From positions 801,500 through 865,499 of the forward strand of contig RQTK01000049.1 in NCBI GenBank assembly GCA_003991915.1: a stretch of DNA of 64,000 bases. Reading direction: 5' to 3'. Made by a program: the position numbers and the translations under genes. The notes under the pieces were generated by a model that saw only the letters and a program-made list of their open reading frames with translations, was not told the origin of the DNA and ran no database searches. Origin of the DNA: Elysia chlorotica (Eukaryota > Mollusca > Gastropoda > Plakobranchidae). This document shows, piece after piece, positions 56,501 to 64,000 of the stretch (its first letter is position 1; each line of letters starts with the position of its first letter).

Positions 56501-59500
56501 GCTCCGAAGGCGGCCGCCACTCCCGCCGCAGCCCCCGCCGACACAAAGTCTCGCTTCTCTCGATCACTGCGGAACACTTTGAAAATCTGTATGGAACAAG
56601 TGGAACCATCAAAACCATATAGTGGAACCATTATAACCAATGTATTCTTCCATCGTTTTAACACATACCACCACAACCAATGTAGTCTTCCATCGTTTTA
56701 ATACATACCACCACAACCAATGTAGTCTTCCATCGTTTTAATACATACCACCACAACCAATGTAGTCTTCCATTGTTTTAACACATACCACCACAACCAA
56801 TGTAGTCTTCCATCGTTTTAACACAGGCTGAGCCATCCACACCAAGATAACCGATGACACAACCAGCCCTTTAGTTACAGGGTTTACTTGTGGCTAATTC
56901 TCTCTGTGAGTCTAGTTTAGAGCACTGATTAAATGCAGGAGGAGATCCTTTACCTAGCGTCTTCGCTTTTGGTTTGGTCCCCGTAATGACAAGGCCTCTA
57001 TTGTGTCTGACGGTTCCAGGAAAACCGGATTAGATTCAAATTTAATTTCTCCATGCAACTGCCGACTGGCTACATTGTTTCCTTTTACGTTATAATAAAT
57101 AAATCAAATGCATTTAGTATTTGAATCTGCAAAATTATCCATACTCTTTGTAACAAAAATAAAATCTAAATTTATTCCCATCATTTGTCTCCTACAATGT
57201 ATTCATAAAAAATCCAAAGAACCGCTTATAAAGAAGAACTGCTTTTTCTTTGTTATAATGTCAGGTGGACATGCAGCTTACCATTGACCAAAATTCTTTA
57301 GAATAACATTCTCCCTCCGATTTTGACTGGCTCACAATAGCATAAAGATAATGAAACAATGCTTATATTATATGAATCGCTACTTCCAAATTAAATAAAA
57401 GTCAAATGATAAAGAAATATAAAATCAAGTCAATCACACATACAAACATATCTTCAAACTTAATGTGGATAAAGACCTTCATCATATGTGACTTAAAATC
57501 ATCAACAATGAATTGTTGAATCACAATTGGGAGAGCCACAAAATAAAACATTAAACTTTTTTTTAAACTTCCTTTGGTCAGGTTTTGTGAAAAAATGTAC
57601 TTATATACTTTTTGGTTGACTTTATTCTCTTCCTCATAAGTGTTTCTTGGATCCTATCCATGAAAACCAACGGATATCAAGATACGAGCAATTGAAAATT
57701 ATGAAATGTTCTTATTTGTGAAAAGGTAAATAAATATTGCATTTTCTCAAAACTTTTGAAATGTGATTGAACCAAGTTTTCCCATATCATATTCAGGCTG
57801 TGTTAATACTCACGCTAAAATCAAGTTTCAGCGATGTACTGCGACCTTGAGATACACCTGCCGCAATGACAGCACCGGAGTGAATCATAGGTCCTTCCTG
57901 GAACGAAAAGGGAGAAAACTTGCTCAACTGAGTCTCTCACATCAAATATTCTTTAGCCCACACAGCTTAGTACTTTGACTAATCGAAACCTGAATTTCAC
58001 TAATATGTTAAACTCTTTAACCTGATTCGCGGGTCTAGATGCAAAAAGTTGTAACTGACCTCTTTATCTCTTTGAAGTTACAATAATATTCCTTTCAGCC
58101 TGCGGCTTGTTCTTATTGACATAGCAGAAGAAGAAAACATTTTGTACTTATATGCAGAAAGCTCAATTCTTATAAATACTTATTTTAAAACTATTGTAAA
58201 CTTGGTCCTCTTGGTATATGGTATACTACATAGCCCAAGATAAGCACAAAGTCAAGAAAGCAAGCAATAGTTAGGTGAATTTTCTTTACAACATTTGAAA
58301 AATTCTCTAATAAGTTTAACTCTGCCATCTATCATCTGTTAAATAGTCATCAAGCAGACACAGAATGTGACTTGAAAAAAAAAAGTGTTTGGATTGGGAC
58401 TTATCCTGGTTCTATGACTCACAGAGTAATTTACCTTTGTCAAGCAGACTTAATAAAAAATATGTTTTGCCAAAAGAGGGACTTATCCTGGTTCTATGAC
58501 TCACAGAATAATTTACCTTTGTCAAGCAGACTTAATAAAAACATGTTTTGCCAAAAGAGCAATGTACCAAAATAAGTCCAGATGCCTTTGTGTTCGACTA
58601 ACAAATCAAGGAAATAAAAAATTAAAACATACAACAATTCTGATATGGGGATTTTTCAAGGGAAGCTCAACAAGACTAACAGGACCAGAGAAATACAACA
58701 CTTGCATTGTATCTTATTCCATTAAACTTTTGTAATGCTTAATTTGCTTTTTTCTCTACTTCATAAGAAAACTAGATTATTTCCACGCGGATAAAGAAAT
58801 ATTTTTATAAAGCAATGTCTGAGAGTGTGACCTCTTTTGCTCTTGTCTATTTGGGAGAAAATACAAATAAATGAACAATGCCCAAACTAGGTGACGATAA
58901 TTTTCAAGTCTTGTTTGTTAATCCAGAGAACTGTTCCGCCAAAAAGATTTGTAAATAAATGTTTTATTATTAATGAGATAGCTTCAATTGTGAAAGATAA
59001 AAACCATCCTCTTTATGGTCAGATACTCCTCTCTCAACAGATACGTATAAATGCACCAGCTGTTTTTCATGACCTCAAGTCACTTTGTCATTAAGTCAGG
59101 AGCATGAAGCCTCACCTTTCACACAAGGGAGGGAACTGGCTCAAGTGGAAGGACATTGGTCTTCAAAGAGCAAAGTTCCCAGTCCGAAACTCACTATCGG
59201 TCAAAAATTGATTAATTCTATTTCTTCCCCTACTAGTTTGGTCGATGTCAGTATGATGTGACCAGCTGAGACAAGAGTCCAGGTATCCCTGCACTGTCTC
59301 TGTATGGAAGCACATAAAATTCTTTTGTTAATCTTGAAGCAAAGCCGCAATAAAGCCTGTATAGTGCTCTCGTTGGACACAGAGAACCAAAAAAAAGAAC
59401 GAACAAAACACAGACCTTGCCAACAGCCAGGCCTCCTGCCACAGCACACACCACACCGACAACTTTGGTCATGAGGGTCTTGATGCGGACCACGTGAGGT

Positions 59501-62500
59501 ACAATAACACCGTTCAGGTAACACTTGATCTGGGGTATACCACTCCCAGCCGCCACAGGCTGAAACACGCCAAGGGATGAAAGAGCAGAGCTCAATAATG
59601 GCACTTATTAGCTTTGACAACGAGTGATGCTTCAAAGCTTACAAGAGGGAGTGAAAAAAGCAAAGATGTTGGGTTTAAGATGTCTGAAGAAACTTGTGTT
59701 TATTGCAATGCAAAACCTTCTTAAAAACTCAAGATTCTGTGTAGATTAAAAAAGTAGGCAGCTGAGATAAACTTTATTGTAACCAGCATTGAAAAATTGT
59801 ACATGTTAAAAAAAAACAAGATTATATCTATTCAAGGACCAGAGACAAGCTTTTGAATATATTTTATCATATCTTCACAATGAACTATTGATAAAAGTAG
59901 GCTGCAGACAAATTAACATTTTATTTTTGTGTGAGTGTTTTTGATTGATAAAGCCACACAAATACATATTATATGAAGAGCTAATATCTGCAGATCTTTA
60001 CCACTGACTGAGGTGAAAAAGAAATTAATTCTAACCTTAAGACAACACCCCCAATTAATTTCTTTTATTTTTCTATAAGGCCTTCTGGTCATAGCTGTTT
60101 GCTCTTAAAACTTGATGTCAGGAAAAATCAAAATACATAATAACCCTTTCCGTAACACTTTTTTAAAGCTAAGACTGGCACTTTGGTTAAAATGATAATA
60201 AAATGTATTTCTATATTTAAACATTATTAGAAATAAAATTCAGCGACATTAAAACAATGGTATTATTTAACCAACATGTTTGTGCAATACTCATTTAACA
60301 TACTGAAAATACATGTGCGTGTGCTGAAATAACAAAGCATAGTAAGACGTTCTGAAGGTAGACTTACCTCCACATACGCCGTGAGCACGCTGCCCACCAA
60401 CACCAGCCCCATGTTGAAGCAGAGCCAGACGAGCAGCGGGTAATACATGCACTGCTCAGTCACACACTTGTCCACCACTGACACAGAGTTAAGGACACAC
60501 CAACATTGTTCAGCTTTTCACTTTCTCTTAAAAGTTCTCTTGTAGTACACCCCCACCCCCCTTCTTTCTCATCTAAAAAAAAAGTATAATAATGAGAAAG
60601 ATACTGAATACCCCTCTTTTTTTTTCAGCAAATCTCTAGCCATGAGCAATAGTCAGTCTCAAAAAATTCTAGAGGGCATTCAGCACTAAATATATACTTT
60701 GTATAAATCACCTGATGAAACATGCTCATTCGCAGACATTACTAAAAATAATGTAGTGAACTAACACCTGCCAACACAATCAGACATCACACATCTGGTT
60801 TTCAAACTACTAGAGGCACATTTAGAGCAGTCAGCCATACTGAGGTGTGTGTCTCAGTCTATGGCATCAATGAAAACCCTGCACTGAGGTGTGTGTCTCA
60901 GTCTATGGCATCAATGAAAACCCTGCACAGAGGTGAGTGAGTGAGTGAGTTGTTTTTGAGGCATGTCAGCACTGTAACGGCTATGTTGTGCCCAAGATGT
61001 CCTAAGACAGTTATTGCATTATACTGGTAGCAACGATGACTCCTTTATTTCTTAGAGTAGTAAAAGCATAAAATTGTGCGTAAAAGGTTTGGTTAAAAGT
61101 GAAAGGTATATACAGTAGTTTAAAAGATCCATGTGTAGGATTATCACAGTTAAATTTTATTATATACACCGATGACCTTCAGGTACCTCAATAGGCGCTG
61201 AGGACTAACATAAGTAAATATGCTCTCTAGTGGCTTAGAAGCTAGGTACACATTTCTTTCCCGGTAAAAAACCGGGCAAGTAACCAGAATGTGACTAATG
61301 GACGAAATTCACTGGTGTTTTGAAACTGGTCAGGTGAGGATACGTTCTTTCACGGACTGGAACTTGAGGCCGGACACGTTCTCCACGCCCAGGTCGATGA
61401 TTCCGGCGGTGAGCCCCGTGAGGACACCAATCAGGAAGCAGATGATCCAGCGCCGCACTTCTTGCCACTGGAGGGCCTACGACATTTACACAGGTTTAAC
61501 ACAATGCAGGTTTAGATTCTTTAACTCAACAGAGAGTATTTTGCCAGCAGTGGTAGAAAAAAATTGCACTCTTTTCAGCGTTTTTCCAAAATTCATCTAT
61601 TTTTATTCATATTATATATAAAACTTTTGCAGATAGCTATCTTTTTAGTTCTTTTATTTTAAAAAAGCTGACCAGGATATTTATCTAACTGATCAATGTG
61701 GAACCGAAACACAGACATTGTATGAAGAAGCCAAAGAAAATGTTTAAGCTTTAGAAATGTGTATCTTTAGAACAATGGCGAAAATCAGTCAGGAGGACAA
61801 AATAAGAAATAAACTAAGCCTCAGTAGACTAGGTGTACAGAGAAACCTAAAAGTGCAAACTCAGGAGCCTGACTATTTTAGCACCACAGTAAGCCCGCGG
61901 GAGTATTCAGAATAACATCTTAAATGGAAGAAAAGCTGGCAGCAGAGGAGGAGGGCTCCCTAGCCAACATTGGGTGGAAGATGTTAAAGAACTGGACGGG
62001 AATGAAACTCAAAGTCTGTGTTGATCTGACACAGGACAGTTCGGCTAGGAAAAGGTTGGCTTGACCATCCTGAGTATGCACAGTTGGTCGGTCTACGAGG
62101 TTGTATGTCACCTTTGTTAAAATGGTGACTAACGAGGGACATCTGAATGGCTGAAGTTACTTCTTTTTTAAAATTGTTTTGCAATTATAATGTCAGGGAT
62201 GAGTAACACCAGTTTTCGGTGATATGTGAAATATGTTTAACAGATTTACTAAGTCTTAAATAGTACATAACATAAAACATTGTATTTATGTGTTGAAAAA
62301 GTCTCATCAGAAAGGAACATGATACATAACCTAACATGCACATATAGCAACAGGAATAACAACAATATTTAGGGATTTAAAAACACAAAAAGTTCATACT
62401 ATAAATGTGCTGGCAGTGACTCATGCAATACATTAATATTATATTTCTGCAAGTAATGTGCCCACATGTTTAATACTTTTACGCCCACCTGAACTTTACA

Positions 62501-63059
62501 TGTGAATGTCCTGTTTCTTTAACATTAGAGCACTGAAGATGTAGGGCATCCCACTTGATAGATAAAATATCTACAAGCGCAAAAATTGGACTGATTCTCC
62601 AGGAAAGTTGCATTGATAAGGTCATAAGTACTGTAGTACACCAATCATTGTGATAAGACAAAAAATGAGTAGAAAAGAGTTATCATAAAAAGTCTATAGA
62701 TGTCAAATACCTTGTGACACTGACATCATTACAATTATTCTCAACTCTTGTTGGTTTGATTTAAAAAAACATCTTGTAAATAAACCAGCCTTCTTTTTTC
62801 TTTAAATCATTAACTTTATTTTCGTTTCAACGCAAAGAAGACAGTAGGGAAATAAAGTTCTTACCAATGTTTTGGAGCTTTTAACTTTTTCCTCCCTCTG
62901 ATAAATCAGGTTATCAGAAACCTCATAGTCAAGACTCTGGACGGATGAGACACATGAATATAATTATAACTTAAATAAAAAAGGGAGGAAAGGAAAGGTG
63001 CAATTTCGAAACCAGGGGGTCAGGCAGAGAAGATACATCAATCCTACCAACTAACCTAC

Positions 63060-63095
<36 letters not shown>

Positions 63096-63898
63096 GTCAA
63101 TATCACCATGATCTTTCACATTTGCTTACATTCTCATCTATTTCAGCCAATGCGTTAGTGAAGGTAACTAATTTGCATGCTTTGTTGTTTCATCTTTAGA
63201 CATGAGTGTCAAATGTCAGTGTCAGTCTGACATTCTTTGTCTGTCTGTCTCTTTCTCTCAATCAAATAGCCAGATAAAAAAATCATTTGCTATGTAAATG
63301 TAATTTAAAATCATTACTGATAAAAATTAAGACACTCATAGGTGGCCATTGTTATCCTGACTTTAACAGCCTGGACATGAACATCGAGAAATGATTACAA
63401 ATACTGGTGTAGGGATTTCCTTAATTTAATACTTTTTTCTGGTCTTGTTGAGGCTTTTAAGAGTTGCAAATAATAATGAAAGATAATTTATATAAGTTTA
63501 GACATCTAGTTTAAGTTTTTTCTGAGAATGGGAAGAATTTTCATCGGGAGATTGGGGAGTCTTTGTTACACTCATGCAGCATTTAACCTTCATGATTTTC
63601 ATTGGATAAAATCGATTGAATAATTTTATCTTATTACTTTTGACTTGTTTGACATGAGTTGCTTGAAAGAGATCATTAAGAAGTCATTATATACTAATGT
63701 AAATAAATAATTTCTAGTTTATAATTCAGTAACTAAAGTTCTCCAAAAAAGCCAAGGCAAGTATAAACTTTATTGCACAGCCTCATGTACATAATTGTTA
63801 TGTGTATGTACATGTACCTCAAAGCCGGCCTTCAGAATGTGCTCCTGATCAATCTTGACTTCTTTCTCCTCTTCAGGTTCAGGGTTCATAAAATCCAT
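42007..63898 (-). CDS. CLCN7: CLC-7 type lysosomal 2Cl-/H+ exchanger
   Basis: Family role: late endosome/lysosome Cl-/H+ antiporter, working with OSTM1. Exons in gene order: 63818-63898, 62865-62936, 61344-61476, 60368-60477, 59416-59559, 57814-57897, 56428-56586, 56067-56177, 54414-54468, 53902-53962, 52666-52804, 52040-52133, 50785-50954, 47280-47331, 46434-46561, 45647-45732, 44985-45120, 44654-44734, 44120-44212, 43249-43332, 42007-42183. Total 2250 nt, frame intact, 749 aa. Key residues: GSGIP with the chloride-site Ser138, gating Glu181 in [10 protein letters not shown], proton Glu248 in [10 protein letters not shown], pore Tyr479. The CBS domains span about 560-749, with RKDLARY near the end as in CLC-7 rather than CLC-6. 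Start [10 protein letters not shown] has an in-frame TAA four codons upstream and no AG between. The N-terminus is about 50 residues shorter than vertebrate CLC-7, so an alternative upstream exon is possible. Confidence 0.95.
42326..42598 (+). other. Unrecognised ORF in CLC-7 intron 20
   Basis: A 90-codon open frame, [19 protein letters not shown] at its start, antisense to the CLC-7 intron. It has no recognisable domain. A stretch with CLRC and a lysine-rich end might derive from a mobile element, but nothing confirms this. Most likely not a gene. Confidence 0.12.
43857..43992 (-). mobile_element. SINE family A copy, CLC-7 intron 19
   Basis: Complement of the family body: TTTAACGTCCAACAGCAGCA, then GGCTATATTGTGGAC and GTGCTGCCACACACAAGA. 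It lies about 125 bp below exon 19 and is about 90% like the copy at 44295-44455. Confidence 0.82.
44295..44455 (-). mobile_element. SINE family A copy, CLC-7 intron 18
   Basis: Same orientation and nearly the same sequence as the 43857 copy; begins about 85 bp above exon 19 (44120-44212). Both copies lack the tRNA head. Confidence 0.82.
45190..45545. repeat. Purine-rich compound minisatellite, CLC-7 intron 16
   Basis: A higher-order repeat built of AGAGAGCTAGAAAGAGAGA and GATAGATAGATAAAAGG blocks, unit roughly 50-60 bp, ending just before 45545. Pyrimidine-rich in the transcript. It lies between exons 17 and 16. Confidence 0.88.
46075..46335 (-). mobile_element. tRNA-derived SINE, family B
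   Basis: The minus strand has an A-box-like TCCAAGGGTAGAGCATG and B-box GGGTTCAATCCCC, followed by a body unlike family A (GGGGTATCCCACCCATTGCC). In CLC-7 intron 15. It explains half of a spurious 225-codon plus-strand ORF here. Confidence 0.65.
47049..47144. repeat. (GA)n microsatellite at assembly gap
   Basis: GA run with one CA interruption, truncated by the N gap. In CLC-7 intron 14, where the transcript would read (CU)n. Confidence 0.95.
47145..47244. other. Assembly gap (100 N)
   Basis: Exactly 100 N, probably a placeholder of unknown true size. It starts inside a GA run and ends 35 bp before the donor side of CLC-7 exon 14. Confidence 0.98.
47456..47516. repeat. (TTA)n microsatellite
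   Basis: About 60 bp of TTA triplets in CLC-7 intron 13, followed by TTG-rich sequence. Confidence 0.95.
48615..48835 (+). mobile_element. SINE family A copy, CLC-7 intron 13
   Basis: The head has A-box-like GTTCAGTTGGTAGAACG and B-box-like GGCTTGAATTCAAA. The body has GTGGCAGCACATAAAATTG. Antisense to the CLC-7 gene. Confidence 0.75.
49308..50250. repeat. 52-74-bp tandem satellite, CLC-7 intron 13
   Basis: At least eight units share TCTCACAAGTTTGTC and ACAAATGTC(C/T)G(A/G)CATAT, with variable internal deletions of an AACACCAAACCAGGTCTTGT block. The array is interrupted by a LINE 3' end at 49785-50153 and continues into the 86-bp array at 50251-50784. Confidence 0.9.
49785..50153 (+). mobile_element. 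CR1/L2-like LINE 3' end inserted in satellite
   Basis: Encodes [19 protein letters not shown] and ends [13 protein letters not shown] stop, then the 3' UTR stem (GGCGCCTAGGGCCC / GGGAGTGGGCGCCC) and an (ATT)n tail. Same family as the 7252-7690 copy but on the opposite strand. It splits a satellite unit, with ATATC on both sides as a possible target-site duplication. Confidence 0.85.
50251..50784 (-). repeat. 86-bp tandem array built from an exon/donor junction
   Basis: Six units of about 86 bp. Read on the minus strand, each has about 30 nt matching the 3' end of CLC-7 exon 13 (TTTCCATGGCCTCCAAGAAT), a donor GTAAGT, and satellite sequence holding a second CTGTAAGTTAG. The real exon end at 50785 is the next unit in register. 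The four distal units have GCGTAAGT; the two nearest the exon have GTGTAAGT like the real site. Confidence 0.92.
50955..51770 (-). repeat. Diverged ~165-bp tandem repeat on acceptor side of exon 13
   Basis: Five decayed units start near 50955, 51100, 51283, 51446 and 51610. Shared words include ATTGAGAGT(G/A)GAT, ACAGGTCACA and AAGTCAA. The unit nearest the exon starts at its acceptor (CTCTCAATAG on the minus strand), and the farthest unit repeats that with the next exon bases GTAC. Confidence 0.75.
54876..55815 (-). repeat. Dispersed repeat with two tRNA-like modules, copy 2
   Basis: Second copy of the 25296-26285 repeat, in CLC-7 intron 8. tRNA-like modules at about 55405-55341 and 55566-55500 on the minus strand keep the order and spacing seen in copy 1, with scattered substitutions. 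A small GGTGGGTGGAAAAA insertion lies near 55470. Confidence 0.75.
56635..56825. repeat. 40-bp minisatellite, CLC-7 intron 6
   Basis: Five units of exactly 40 bp (starts 56641, 56681, 56721, 56761, 56801), built on TGTAGTCTTCCATCGTTTTA followed by ACATACCACCACAACCAA. Only one- to two-base differences between units. It begins about 50 bp upstream (in gene sense) of the exon 7 acceptor. Confidence 0.93.
58396..58560. repeat. 82-bp direct duplication, CLC-7 intron 5
   Basis: Two adjacent copies starting GGGACTTATCCTGG at 58396 and 58478, nearly identical. Confidence 0.88.
59138..59375 (+). mobile_element. SINE family A copy next to CLC-7 exon 5
   Basis: Head GGCTCAAGTGGAAGGAC with a worn B-box, body GGAAGCACATAAAATTC, 3' part TATAGTGCTCTCGTTGGACA. 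It ends about 40 bp from exon 5 (59416-59559) and is antisense to the gene. Confidence 0.75.
60838..60926. repeat. 44-bp direct duplication, CLC-7 intron 3
   Basis: Two back-to-back copies of a 44-bp unit containing GTGTCTCAGTCTATGGCATC. Confidence 0.85.
60930..61020 (-). mobile_element. SINE family A 3' end
   Basis: The minus strand contains ACAACATAGCCGTTACAGTG and CTGACATGCC, matching the family 3' end, next to a GTGAGTGAGTGAGT run. Only the 3' part is present. Confidence 0.5.
63060..63097. repeat. (CTGT)n(CT)n microsatellite
   Basis: Short compound repeat in CLC-7 intron 1. Confidence 0.9.
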
Positions 63899-63975
63899 TG
63901 AATAATTTTATCTTATTACAGTGATGATCTTTTCAGCTTGTTTGACATGAGTTGCTTTAAAGAGACCATCAAGCA
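63580..63975. repeat. Local duplication of the CLC-7 leader
   Basis: About 100 bp around the start codon and 5' leader (63868-63975) is repeated at about 63580-63690 in intron 1; both contain TTGAATAATTTTATCTTATT and TTGTTTGACATGAGTTGCTT. The intronic copy has lost the ATG (ATC instead). Confidence 0.8.
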
Positions 63976-64000
63976 AAGTTTTTGAGATATAACAGTGGCT

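Overview
This window is eukaryotic and looks like a lophotrochozoan, most likely a mollusc (inference). It is AT-rich, its genes are split into short exons with GT-AG introns, and it is littered with tRNA-headed SINEs, decayed RTE-like and CR1/L2-like LINE fragments, long (GA)n runs and minisatellites. No operon, rRNA, CRISPR or functional tRNA gene was seen. One 100-base N gap (47145-47244) is present.

Four protein genes could be rebuilt exon by exon; the joined frames close without internal stops. (1) Plus strand, about 411-10205: the C-terminal 90% or so of a flavin monoamine oxidase with a C-terminal membrane anchor; its first exon(s) lie to the left of the window. One 53-codon exon occurs twice (6873-7031 and 8170-8328), with identical protein and only synonymous differences. 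(2) Minus strand, 24653-18682: a complete ARL6IP1-like ER membrane-shaping protein, 215 aa in six coding exons. (3) Plus strand, about 29363-34112: UBE2S, the APC/C-linked K11-chain E2 enzyme, 204 aa if a tiny first coding exon at 29363-29371 is right. (4) Minus strand, 63898-42007: a lysosomal-type CLC-7 2Cl-/H+ exchanger, 749 aa in 21 exons with both CBS domains.

ARL6IP1 and UBE2S are divergent; the other neighbouring pairs are convergent. The genes share no obvious pathway, so this is an ordinary chromosomal neighbourhood rather than a cluster.

The unusual content is in the introns. Exon 13 of the CLC-7 gene sits between two tandem arrays. On its donor side an 86-bp unit repeats about six times, each copy carrying the last ~30 nt of the exon plus a GTAAGT donor. 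On its acceptor side a decayed ~165-bp repeat carries copies resembling its acceptor. The duplicated monoamine oxidase exon, a ~950-bp repeat with two tRNA-like modules (copies at 25.3 and 54.9 kb), and SINE pairs bracketing exon 19 or lying inverted downstream of UBE2S are the other points worth checking.
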